A DNA stretch of 64,000 bases from Panagrolaimus kolymaensis (Eukaryota; Nematoda; Chromadorea; Rhabditida; Panagrolaimidae): NCBI GenBank assembly GCA_028622995.1, contig JAJQJQ010000003.1, forward strand, positions 8,618,001 to 8,682,000, given 5' to 3'. Of the stretch, positions 33,746 through 45,396 are shown in pieces; within the stretch, counting starts at the first letter, position 1; each line of letters opens with the position of its first letter. Made by a program: the position numbers and the translations under genes. A model generated the notes under the pieces. The model worked only from the letters and a program-made list of their open reading frames with translations, ran no database searches and was not told the origin of the DNA.

Positions 33746-35774
33746 TATATAAAGCTCTACCGCAAGCTTTTAACAGGATCTCCTAGTTATTATTAGGAAA
33801 TAAGTTAAGACCATAATTAATGACGGCATCTTTAATATTTGGCGTTTTATTAAATATTTGGGATAATGTTAATGGTCGTTGGTCATGAATTCGGCTATGA
33901 ATGTATGCTAAAAATTCGATTTTTGAGGCTAAAAGCAGAAATTCATTTAAAGTTAAATTCTGCCTATAAAGATGTAATTGAATAATATTAAGATTTGAAA
34001 TTCTTGGAATAATCTTTGAAATAGATTGTGGAAGTAGTTTATGTAGAGATAGGACACTGGTAAAATGGAAATTGGTGGAATTATTTGTAATTGCAAAATG
34101 TGCTGGTGAAATAAATAATGTGTTTTCGAAACATATTTTAGGTCCATAACATTCAGAAATATCCAATTTAAAACAAATAGGAATTTTCCGAATATTGAAA
34201 AGATGCTTTGAAGCAAAATACAATTTCTGAAGAATATAGGCTGAAGCAGTTTTAACAATGAAATAAATAAGCGGAGATGGTAAAGAATAGTTTTGGGCTT
34301 TTGAAGGAGGAGAATAATAATTGCTTGGAGCATTTAAAGTAACAGAATCTTGAAAATCATCAATAAGATATTCTATTAAAGGTGAATCCATTAAGTCGGA
34401 ATTTCTAGTATTAAAGAAGTCGCATTCAATAATATCAAAATTGTTGTCGAAGTAAAATGAAAAGAGTCCTGTTCCTGCTTCAAATGATGCAATCCGAAGC
34501 CACGCAATTGTAAATTCATCATTTCGTTGGTTCATCGGTTTATATTCTCTTTCTAAATCGTCCTCAAAATAATAATCAAATAGTTTGGCTGCGCATTCAT
34601 AAGACTCCATTTGAAGCCATGCCAAACAAAAAATACTTTCTCGTTGCTTTAAACATTTATCATTGATTCCAAAATCATTTTCAAATTTCTCTACATCGAG
34701 CCTCCATTTTGTTACATTTCGTGGCAACATTGAAATCCTTTCAATTTCAATTTTATAATGTTCCAAAGCTAGGATATCTTCGAAAAATAATCGGCAATAT
34801 CGAGAATAAGTGTGTAATAATAATTGCTGAAAAAAGTTTATAAAAAACCGTCAAAAAATTAATTAGAAAAGCATACGTTTAATTTTTTTTCTTTGAGAAA
34901 CTTAAAATATAAATTCCACATTTTTTTATCCCAAGATTTTCTTCCGATTCGATATTCAATATTTTGAATAATGCATTTTATATCTTTGCATTCCTTTAAA
35001 TATTCAAACCATTTCTCATTCTTATCTTCCATGGATGTGATTTTTTTGAGAAGTTTTTGTGATTTTTTATGTAATTCAAAAAGTTTGTCCGGGAGTGGTG
35101 AGGCTAAAATAAGTTTTTTTAAATAAATAAATTTCATATTAAAGCGAGTGATTACTTTTTCTTTTTTTTTAGAAAATAAATTATTTTAATTGTAACTTAC
35201 TTGCATGCATTTTATACTTTCAAAAGTTTGGTATAACACAATTCATCGGTAATAATAGAAGTTCTTTAGATTTTTTTGAAAGATTAGCAGTTGATTTAAC
35301 GCTATCGAAACGTGGCGTTCGTACAAGCAAGTAATTTTCTATGAGCCGATTTAAATATTTTGGCTAAAATTGTATGGAATCTATAAAATTACAAGAAATT
35401 TTTGACAAACCTCGGAGAAAGTTGCATCACTAAAATTTTTCCATTCTTCTTTAATCAAATGTGAAAATGATGAATATAAAATTTTCTTGCGATTAGTTTT
35501 ATTACCCAAAGATTGAAATAAAAATCTGAAGAAAAAAAAGAAGATTATAGTGTTTTGTTTTTACAGTTAAAAAACCTTACTCAGTAAGCTATATCGGTAT
35601 TTCCGGAATAACTGTAAAAATAGTTGCAAATTTTTCGAATAATTTTATGGCTTCTTCTTTTGACGAAATGGATTTTGTACGCTCAATGAAACGGTTTACA
35701 ACATTTTGGTATGATAAAGGAAGATTTTTCAACGCTTCTTTTAAATTAGAATAATATAACGTCATTTTTTCCAA

Positions 35775-36294
35775 ATAAATTATTTAACTTTCTAGTAAGC
35801 AAACTTATAATCTGTGAATGTGAGATGTTGGTATCAAAGCTTTAAACGAATAACAAAAATTGTTTTTCACAAAAATAAATCTCTGGGGTGAAAGGGATGT
35901 CTCTTAATAATCCCTGAAATTAAGTAAAGTGGCTTATTTTTGCTGTCCGTCTAAAAAATGGTAAATATAGTAATTTTACTGAATTTTCCGTGAATACTCC
36001 GCCAAGAACCTCTTAAGTTTGTTTTTAAAGGTTTTGATCGAGTTTTGTTTATTCTTTCTCAAGAAATTGGTTCAAAAACTTTTTACAACTAAAATTAAAA
36101 TCTTGAAATGAAAAGGATTTTAGATAGTAAAACCCACGAATTTCTGTAGCATATGTGTGTGCATAGTTTTATGAACTGCGTCTACTTAACCAAAAGAAAA
36201 AAGTATTGAAAAAAGAATTTATTATTAATATTATATATATATATGTATTTAAAAAATAAGTTGTGAAATTAGAATAAATAAATTAAACACCACT
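35775..36294. other. Intergenic spacer
   Basis: About 520 bp between F-box-like gene B (5' end) and the 3' end of the GIY-YIG gene. It has a short TA microsatellite near 36230-36245. Nothing else was recognised. Confidence 0.5.
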
Positions 36295-39200
36295 TTAATT
36301 ATTATGAATGGGTTTTGTTCTTTGGTACTTGAAACTATTAAAAGCTTTAAAACATAAACTTGCACCAAGAGTTTGTGCCGCGTCATTTGTCATTGATGTT
36401 GTTGATAATGGATTTTGTGTGATAGCAGCGATGATGACTTCCTTGATTGATTTTGACGCTTCAACGTCAATAAATCCAAATTCTTGATGAACCAGAACAC
36501 CTTTACCTCTAGTCCATATATGTGTCATCTTCATTGAAAGTTGTGTCTAAAAAATTTAATATTCAATAGAAACCATTCTGTTATTTTTGGTAACCAATTG
36601 AATGAGAAACTTAAAAGAGGATAAACAAACAGAGTTTTTTTAAAGAAGTAAATCGGGTTTTATTTTTTTCGTTATAAATTATAATAGAATTCTATTAGAA
36701 GGTATATTTGGGGAATTTTATTTTAATCATAATATTTGAATTATGGTTAGTATATCTTAGCTGCAGCATTTTTCACTTTTTTTCTTCATGTTCCATATTT
36801 TATATTTTATTTATGACTTTTGGGAAACTTTTTAAAATTTTTGTTTTCTATTCTTTTTTTAACTTTGTATATATATTACAAAACTTTTATCACATAATGG
36901 AATCGTTTTATTTTACTTATAAGCTTATTGTAACTTATAAAGCAAGAAATATAAGAGCATTTTTCTTTTTTTATACTTTTGTAGACTTCTTTTTGTAACT
37001 TTTGCCAAATTTATAAAAATGAGCATTAAAAAAGCAAATTACTTTTGATTTAAAAATTTAATGAGGTCTTCATTTTAAGCAGGAGGTTACGAAGCTTCGT
37101 GATAAAATTAAAAAATATCATTCTAAAACCTCTAAATTCGCATAAAATCTTATTTATCTCTGTTGTTTTTAGGATAATCATTTTTATGTTCAATTGCCAA
37201 TAAATTGGTAATCTTACAAACTCTCACTCTCTCTTTTATCGAGTGTTATTGTTTGTGGGTCCTGATCGCCTATAGAAAGAAAGCTTTATTATAATTTACG
37301 CCAAATTTCTATTAGATTGAAAAAAGTTTGACATTTTGTTTGTTATTTCCTCTTTTAAATTTCTCATTCAAGTTCACTCTTTGTAAAGTGACATGAAACT
37401 TACACGAGGTTTGTTGACGTCTTTTGCATTATTGATAATTTCTAATGGATTACAATAATTATTGTCAATTCCAATGTAAAAGATGTTCTTGATAAATTCT
37501 TCGAGTGTCCAATCCTTGAGTTGTTTTTTGTTGCTTTCAATGAAGAAATAAACAAAATGAGGATATACACGTCCCAAAACTTTTTTGTTAACAAAATCAT
37601 CAAGAAAGTAATCATGTGTTGATAAATCTTCACCATGAAGTAATTCAATAAGTGGACCAGAAAAATCTAAAAACTTGTATTTATTTTTAGCAGGCACCAC
37701 ACTCAACAAGGATAATGTATTTATTTTGCACTCAATAAGAGCTAAAATTTAAATTCCATCTATAAATAAAATTATAAAATTATATTCAGAGAAAAACTTC
37801 TATATAAAAATATATCTAAAATATTTTTACTATAAGAATTAGCCTTTTTTACTGCAACATATTATTTTTTTCTTCAACCAAACACAGTATTTAGCGCAAG
37901 TTTTTATTTAATAAAAAAAAGTAATAATTTTTTATTCATTTAGGTTTTTCTAGGTATTCATAGAGTTTTTTTTCATAGGTCATATTTAATTTACTTCTGC
38001 TTCCTTAATGAAAATTGTGATAATACTTTTCAAATATACGCAATAGTATTAAATTCCTGATCTGACCAACAAAAAAGCCGAGAAATCGGGAAATGTCGAC
38101 TTTTTTTCGAAGATTTCCCACTATTACGCCATTGAAAGGTCTTCGAAACTTATTTAGCAAATTTTTAAAAAATTAAAGATATTTGAGAATAAGAAATATT
38201 TTCGGTGCATGATTCAATTGATGTTCTCCTTTTAATGAAAACTTCCTAAAATTAAATATAATATAATTATATGATATATTTAAAATACCAAATTTTTTTA
38301 AATATAAACTATTATTGCTTCTTTCTTTTTTTCTTCATATTTTGTTATAGAATTTTAAAAAGGATAGTTATAAAATTCGCTTAAGGAAAGAATTTTGTCT
38401 TCATTTGCTTTAGTATAAAGCCTGCGGTGCCAACTAAAGCTAAAGCAAATTTATTAAAAACGCCTTGAAGGTTTCTAAAATAAAAGAAAAGGACTACTTT
38501 TAGCCTTTTTAGCGCAATAAAAGGTAGAAAAAAAATTGGGGCTTTAGTTATAACAAAATTATATAGTCTTTTTACTATTTTTTCTCGTCAGCACATTCTC
38601 ATCAAATTATGCGAGTTGATCCATCTGATAAAGTCGCTATTTATGAAATGTTTAAGCGTCAACATCATTCAATTTCAAAAGGTTCAAAGTACACTTTTTT
38701 TTCTCCACGACGACAAACTTTTTCATTGCCTCCTTATGTGATTTCACATATTCTCAACAAACCCATTTCTCCTGAAGGTCTAAAAAAATTATTCAGAACT
38801 TGCAAATATTTTTTTTCGAAGAAACAAATTCTCGTTTTTGATCAAGATGCAATTTTTTTTGAAACAGAACTTTTATCTATCCACGTCTCGAAAAACAAAG
38901 TTTTCAATTTGAATAAGAACGTTTTATTTTGGTTTACAAGAAGTTTACAACTCTTAATGCTTAATTCATCTCTTGAATTAAATATGATTTATCGAAGTTC
39001 CTTGACAAAATTATCAATTTGTGATTCAAACTTGACTTTTGCTGAATTTGAAATGCTTGCTTCCAATTATTCAAAAATAAAAGAATTCTGTTTAGTTGGT
39101 TCAAGAATGGAGTATTGGGATGGCACAAATGTTCCGATAGATGCAATATTTCAGAGACTTCCAATGATCGAAAAAATTAAATTTGATAACAATCAAGAAA

Positions 39201-42200
39201 CTTTTACCAAGGAAACTCTTGAAAAACTCTCTAAAATTAAATTTATGAATCCCTTAGAGCACTTCACTTTAAGAATACGATCTATCTCTCCATCCTTTGA
39301 TCCATCATTATTATGTTATTTTTTGAAAGAAAACATGTTTCCTACGTTGGCACCTCAATCGCGAGCTATGATATTTATTTATTGTGAAAATCGAAAAATT
39401 ATCAAAGAATGCATAGATGCTTCAAACAAAGAAATTTTTGAAACAGGGAATAAACATGTTGATATAATTACTTTTGCCAGATAATATTTTTTTATGTTCC
39501 TTTTCATGTATTTTCGAAATAAATTTAAAATTCAGCCAAAGCTTTTCCAAATGTGACAATAATAACCCTTTTTGCTAATTTATTTGCAAATCTGGTTATT
39601 TCGATCAACTTTATTCTTTCAATATATCTACAATGTTTATCATGTTGTTTCGATTATCAAAAAGTTGATAAAACCTATGATTGTTTAAGCTTTTGGATTT
39701 ATAAGTAGTCGTATAGTTGTATTCTCGAATTAAACAAAATTAAAAGAGAAAGTTTTTTTAATAAAATATATTTAAAATGTTTGAATTAATTTTTGCAAAA
39801 AATAAACATTATTTTAAAGCTGTTATTTTAATGATTGCATAAAATTAGACAAACATATACAAAGTATTCTGAAATTCAAAGGCAATTTTCTTCTTCTAAA
39901 AAGTTTCTAAATAACATGGAACTAATACTTTTTTGGGCACTTCTTTAGTTTCTCCCCCCAGCTTGGCTTAGGCTTAGTCTCATCTTAGGCTCAGGCTTAG
40001 TCTCAGCTTAGGCATTTTTTCTCTGCCTAAGCCAAGCTGGGGGGAGAAACTAAAAAAGTTCCCTTTTTTGGTTTTTATCTTACCATTTGGTAGCAAATAA
40101 ATATTTTTATACAAACTTTCATGCTTTTTAAATATATAGAAGAGTTTAGTTGTGTGATGCAAATAGCAAGGGAATATAAGATATTTAGTTTTAAAACTCT
40201 TTTAGAGTTTTAATTTTGAGTTCTTCTCAAGTGCAAAATAAATACATCAACCTTCTTTGAGAAATAAATATCATAAAACTGTACCTTCTTCACGAACTGT
40301 CAAAGTTTCATAATCAACCTTTTTTGAACAAAAAGTAAATGCTTTCTCTAAAAAAATCTAAGATTATTAATATTAGGAATTATTTTTACATACTTCCATC
40401 GTTTTCCTTGAATTGATAATGAGGCCATTGCTTGAAAATGTGGAAAGCACGTAACAAACATTTGGTGCCACCTTCTTTTATTTCGTCCAACTTTAGATTT
40501 GACATTTTCAAAATTTGGCCTTCTTGAATGTTTGTAAGTCGGTCAATGCCGCATGCTTCTATCATACCACCTTCACGACACAAAGATTCCGTTTCAGTGA
40601 CATAATTAAACAATGGTAAAACAATGACGCCATAACCTTCCTTCCAAAGTGTTCGAATCCGATGATGTTTTGCTTTTTGCTAAAACAAATTTTTAATATA
40701 CAGTTTTTTTAAATAGTTTTGTGTAAAGCTTTTAAAGTTATACCTTTTACTTTAGTGCCAGCTTTTTTTTTTATTAAAATATTTAGGGATATTGTTTTGT
40801 TTTTTATTAAATAAGGATAATTTAAAAAAGAGACGAGAAAAAAACAGAGAAATATGTAGACTAGGAATGCGGATTTTCGATTTGCTTGAATTATCGGCAT
40901 TAACTTAAATTACTAGCACTTTTTTCTTCTAAATTTAAAAATTTTGTTATTTTTATTTTTATGTTAAAAAGTTTTGGATAGTTAATTGAATTTTGAAATT
41001 TTTCAACAAATAAATACAATTGATTCAGATTGGGAACATTTTTTCTTTGATATTCCCTTTTTTGCATGAACTACGAATTATTTTGCCTTCAATGGTATAA
41101 CTTTAAAAGCTTTACACAATATTCACATGCAAATCACAACAGTGCATTGTTGTTTTAAAACTTACACCACCATTTCTTGTTTCTTCCAAATGAGCGAGGG
41201 GACGCATTTTTTGACCTTTTCCAATATAAAAAATGGCAATGATGAAGCGTAAAAATGTATATGTTCCAGTTTTTAAAGGATCAAGTTTTCGAGGATCAAT
41301 AAGAACGTAATCATAATATTTCTTTTCTTCATGTCTTGAAACACATTTGTTAAGCTGTAAGATAGCTTTATCAAGTTTGGTATCATCTAGAGCATGATCA
41401 CAAACACCAATCTCAAGTTTACGAATTAATTCAACAAGATTGTTAGAACGACCTAAAATTAAATTTTATAATTAAAATTGAATTTACAAGAATACCACAA
41501 ATTTAGCAAACTTTTACTTAATGCAAGTTTAATAATTAATAATTAAATAAATAATATTTTTCTTTAAATAAATTTTAATGCAAGGCTGTCCAAACATTGA
41601 CTTTCTTTTTACAATTTTCTTCTTGATTAACTTTTTCATTTTATAATTTTTCTTATTTTCGTGAAAATAGTCACATGAAAATATTGGCGACTAAAGCCAT
41701 TATACTTTATTGATTAGCTGCCTGAACAACTTCCATCCCCATTTTGATTATGTGTGTTTACTTTTACTTGTATTTGAATTTTGGAATTGAAAAAAAAGTT
41801 TTGTAAAGTTCCACTTCTTCATCTAAAATTTAAATTTTATCAAATAAAGAATTTTTTTCAATTGCAATTTGTTTACGGCTCTTTCGTCTTTATAGTTTTA
41901 TAATTGAAAACAAAATATTTGTTTAATGCTGTCCTTAGATGAATATTTTTATGATATTAATGCTTTGTTTATTTTTCATTAAAAAGTAATATAATTTAAT
42001 GAAGTAATGTGAAGAATTTGAATTTTATTATTTGTAAAATTAATAAATTTTTTAAGATCTTAAATTTGTTCATAAATTAATTTAACTTTATTGCTCTCTT
42101 ATTAATAAATAAAAAAATAAGGATAATTCATAGTTTTATATGTTGGTGAAATACACTTGATTGTTTGGTTTGGCGATGCATTTTTAAACAAAATTGTGAA

Positions 42201-43948
42201 AGATTGGAATAGAGGATTAAGGGATTATAGAAACTTCATGTTTGGACAACCTCGTTTGTAAGTTTTAGATAGGAAAGTCTATCTAATAAATTTAATTTTT
42301 TTATAAAGTAAATTGTTTGCTTTTTCACTTTTTACTTACAGTTATCGGTGAATGGTGGTGGTACTTTCAATGGCGACGTTTTCAAAGGCGTTGTTTTCAT
42401 ACGCGGCAAAGATGACGAGGTACTTGAAACAGTTGTTAATGATGAAGCAGGGGTGATTGAAAAATCGAGTGATCCAGTTGATGATGTAGCAGTTACCGCT
42501 GTTGGTAAAGAAGATGTATTTGATGCTAAAAAGTATTTATTTTTACATGCTTTGAGCTTTTTCATTTTATACCTGATGATGTTGCAGCAGAAGTGAGATC
42601 AGGTGAGCCTGAAAATTTATAATTATGTGTTATTTTAATTGAGTAGTAACTTCATTAAGTAACTGCTTTTGATAATAAATAGCTTTTTGAGAATCTTAAA
42701 CTCAAATTTGAGATATTCTGTATGCTTGAGATCAGGCGATGGGAGCTCTGTTAAACTTCCTTAATACCTTAGTATGGATGTAACTGCTTCAGTTGGAAAA
42801 ATGGGGATGAGTTAGCCATCCGTGAATCTATAAATTGTTTTAAGGGGTTAAAAATTTGGAAAAAAGGGTTAAAACAAAAAAACTCTTAATTTTTTGAAGA
42901 TTTTATTTTTTTCTCTTCATTTTATTTTTATTATCATAAATTTATCAAGTGCATCAAATTCGGAATTTTTAATTTTTAATTTTTATGATTGCAAGGGTTT
43001 TTATTTGTAGGGCTTTATGATATTCTTTCGGTGAAGTGATGTTTCAGCCTTTGGATTTATTTTTTCTAATAAGTTCAAGATTCATTTTTGTTTTTAGAAA
43101 GACAAAACAAGTAATAGATTGAAACATCCCAAGAATTTATAAAAAAGGCATTTGCACTCCTAAAACATATTATAGCTTCTTGTGTAAAATAAAATGATTG
43201 TTTTTAAAAATCAATGTTGTTTCAAAATATATGTCTTTCGTTTCTTTATGTACAAAATGTTGTGAATGTCGTCGGCATTTTTCTTTTTTCTTGTAATTTC
43301 CAAAGTTTTTCTTGATTTTTTATTTAGTAGTATAAATGTAAGTTAATGAGATTGATAAGTTTGAATAATGGAGAATGAGGAAATAATCCAGTGTAGTTGG
43401 GTGTAAATATAGAAGAAAGAATGAGCAGGAGTAAGAATGGAAAAAATGGAAAGAAACAATATGAATATGTTACAGATCCAATCAAAATTCAAGAAACGAG
43501 AACAATAGTCGTTAAAAAATATTCTTCAGCTAGAGAAATTAAGACTTCCAAAATTATTAAAATATTTTCGTCAAGAAATATTTCTTGAAAAATTTAACCA
43601 CAAAATAGGAATAGGAAATTATTTATAAAGGAATTGTTATTTTTTATGTTAGCTTTTTAATCAATTTGTCTTCACATTCTTTGTAATCAAGAAAAAAAAA
43701 AATATGGATGTGAACTTGAATGTTATCTTCTTCTCGATGGAGATTATTGTAATCAATGAAATAATTTAATTTATTGAACTGACTAGGTGTGAGAAAAAGT
43801 GAAAAAATTGTGTAATTTAACAGAAGTTAAGAAAATAGGAGTATAAAAACATTCAAACAAAAATTGTATAATTCAATAAGATTTTTTTAAACTTACTTTT
43901 ACTTGAACCATTTGGTGACGATCTTTTAACCTTCTTCTTTGGACCCAT
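36295..43948 (-). CDS. Nuclear protein with two GIY-YIG modules, the second degenerate
   Basis: Eight exons keep phase: 43897-43948, 42573-42608, 42340-42525, 41166-41452, 40394-40679, 40285-40347, 37404-37741 and 36295-36546, giving 499 residues. The N-terminus MGPKKKVKRSS is a classical nuclear signal; residues 18-90 are Ser/Thr/Pro-rich. Module 1 (about 98-285) resembles the ANKLE1/LEM-3 type nuclease: YDYVLIDPRKLDP, FYIGKG (166-171), Arg175, His179, LWKEGYGVIVL, catalytic-type RE at 222-223 and Asn237. Module 2 (about 305-480) repeats the same plan (YFFIESNKKQLKDW, IFYIGID, IWTRGKGVLV, IKEVII) but has lost the Lys-Gly of the YIGKG loop, the Arg/His and the Asn. So one active and one pseudo-nuclease half are likely. 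LEM-3 cuts DNA bridges late in mitosis; no ankyrin or LEM domain is visible here. Confidence 0.85.
38609..39484 (+). CDS. F-box-like protein, single exon, nested in an intron of the GIY-YIG gene
   Basis: A 291-residue intact ORF on the strand opposite to its host intron (37742-40284). Residues about 33-75 are F-box-like (FSLPPYVISHILNKPISPEG, LFRTCKYFFSKKQILVFD). They match the F-box-like segments of genes A and B, and the rest looks like the strand/helix C-terminal part of that family (LSICDSNLTFAEFEMLASNY versus LHLYRQNLTLNEFLLLASKI). It lacks the HAT-like N-terminal half. A poly(A) signal AATAAA is at 39518-39523. The start is preceded by tttttctcgtcag, a good acceptor for cis- or trans-splicing. 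Likely role: substrate adaptor of an SCF-type ubiquitin ligase (inference from the family). Confidence 0.8.
   Translation: MRVDPSDKVAIYEMFKRQHHSISKGSKYTFFSPRRQTFSLPPYVISHILNKPISPEGLKKLFRTCKYFFSKKQILVFDQDAIFFETELLSIHVSKNKVFNLNKNVLFWFTRSLQLLMLNSSLELNMIYRSSLTKLSICDSNLTFAEFEMLASNYSKIKEFCLVGSRMEYWDGTNVPIDAIFQRLPMIEKIKFDNNQETFTKETLEKLSKIKFMNPLEHFTLRIRSISPSFDPSLLCYFLKENMFPTLAPQSRAMIFIYCENRKIIKECIDASNKEIFETGNKHVDIITFAR
39935..40063. mobile_element. Small MITE with TTAGGC words, 129 bp
   Basis: Inverted ends of about 39 bp (inner part TTTCTCCCCCCAGCTTGGCT followed by TAGGC) begin GGGCACTT on the left and GGGAACTT on the right read inward. Runs of six T flank both ends, so a T-run target or duplication is possible. 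The centre holds CTTAGGCTTAG, TTAGGC and gcttaggc words, three of them exact nematode telomere hexamers. No coding capacity. Confidence 0.75.
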
Positions 43949-45396
43949 CTTCGCTGAAAAAATTTATTATTACTTTTATTCTTCTTTTTTTTTATTATTT
44001 AAAAACAAATTTTCAAGACAAAAATCAAACAAATGTGAAGCATAAATAAAGTTATATTTAATTTTTAAAAGTTAGGTTCCGCTATTTAACAACGCCGCTA
44101 TTTTTCTATTCTTCAAAAACTTTTTTCACACCTATCTCTCTTTATAGCCTGATAAAGTTGTTAAAAGATTCAATTTTCATTTTTTAGTCTCATAATATTA
44201 TTTTGTTACTCTTTTTATATTTATTCTTAATAGTATTCACATAAAAAAAATTTTGTAAATCAAAGTCGTAAGGATTTGTAAAAAGTGTTTTGCCCCAACA
44301 CTGCTTTCATAAAAAACTTAAAGTTTTGATTATCAAAAAATCAAGATGTAAGCTTTCTAACGAGCCATAGCTTTTTGGGGAAAAAAATATATATCATTGT
44401 TAGCTTTTGTTTTGAAGACGCTGCTTTACATATAAATTAACTTATTACATTAATAACTTTTGATAAAACGGACGAAATGAAATTTGGATAGTTAGTATAA
44501 TTAATGTTGATGCTAAAAAATATACTTGAAAGTTTTTCAAACAAAAAAATCAACAATGCTTTCAAAATTTTTAAGATTATTGATATAACATATCTGTATT
44601 GTTGTTGGCTTTTTGATATATATATTTTTAATCCAATGAATTCAAACAGCGAAGTATGGTGAAAACATGATTAAAAAGGTATACAACCAACATCCATGGT
44701 AAAAAATGAGTTCAAGCGACAAATGCCCAATATCGACACCAACATCAACATCACTTGCAAAATAAACTTTTTATTTTGACTTTACAATTGCATAAATAGT
44801 TAAAATACGAATTTAAACTGGCAAGTATAGTAAAAAAAGTATTTCATCGTCTGTCAAAATCGTTATTTTTCATTTTCATAATAAATAAAAAACCGCATTG
44901 GAACGGAAAATATTGGATCCCCAATATCAAAGGAACAAAACCATCATAGCTGCGTTATACCCATATTATAGTTTAATATTGCGGCAATTTCAATGTTGGC
45001 TGCTAGGACTTTCAGGGTTCTTCATATTGTGCGTCTTTAACTTGGTAAACGAGTAATAAGGCTCTTTATGCAACATTTTTTTTTATTTGCAGCGGAGGAT
45101 AGATGAATAAACCAAAGGGGATATGATTTTTATGTAATAGAAAAAAAATACCTTTATTTATGCTTCACATTTTTGATTGATGTTTTTTTCTTACCTCAAA
45201 CTTTTTTTCACAATTTAAACCAAAACAAAGTAACAAAATGATAAGCTGACAGACACGAAGATCAAGAGCAACCGCCTCTAAACAAGTTTACAGACAGCGA
45301 ATGAATGAAAAAACAAGAAAATGCTTTCCTTATATAGCTTTTTTGAGGTTTTCTACAAAAGAATGAAAAATGCATATTTTGTTATTTTGCTATCAG
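43949..45396. other. Spacer between the GIY-YIG gene and the carboxylesterase pseudogene
   Basis: About 1.4 kb, AT-rich. The left part is the promoter region of the GIY-YIG gene. The missing 5' exons of the carboxylesterase should lie here if the gene were whole; I could not find them. Confidence 0.5.

Larger units (their letters stand above)
32428..33786 (+). mobile_element. Non-autonomous Helitron, dimer unit 2 (1359 bp)
   Basis: It begins TTATAATATGAAAAAAAAC, directly after the CTAG of unit 1, and ends GGATCTCCTAG before host TT. Its first 450 bases or so match the 5' end of the large Helitron (26985 down to about 26525), including the tRNA-like segment. The 3' 75 bases match the large Helitron's 3' end (ctagacccag, aatcgcgaagcgatt). 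No coding sequence was seen. It shares 5' and 3' ends with the large element, so it is probably mobilised by that element's protein. Confidence 0.9.
30562..35774 (-). pseudogene. F-box-like gene B, disrupted by a Helitron dimer and two nonsense codons
   Basis: Exons are 35581-35774, 35411-35525, 35201-35363, 34877-35103, 33787-34826 plus 30855-30963, and 30562-30759. The split exon sums to 1040 + 109 nt, exactly 383 codons, once the transposons are removed. The frame totals 682 codons including stop. Exon 1 has TAG and exon 3 has TGA where gene A has TGG (Trp), so the gene was probably already decaying or decayed after the insertion. The product matches gene A along its length: HAT-like N-terminal half (WDKKMWNLYFKFLKEKKLN, LLLHTYSRYCRLFFED), F-box-like middle (YSLPSPLIYFIVKTASAYIL, LYFASKHLF) and conserved C-terminus (LLDDEMAKN, NKNDYYFS). 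Confidence 0.87.

Noticed and set aside
42348..42596. Plus-strand 82-codon ORF
   Set aside because: It is antisense to exons 2-3 of the GIY-YIG gene, which have phased splice sites.
43397..43588. Plus-strand ORF beginning MGVNIEERMSRSKNG
   Set aside because: It lies in the first intron of the GIY-YIG gene, is basic and low-complexity, and has no neighbouring exons.
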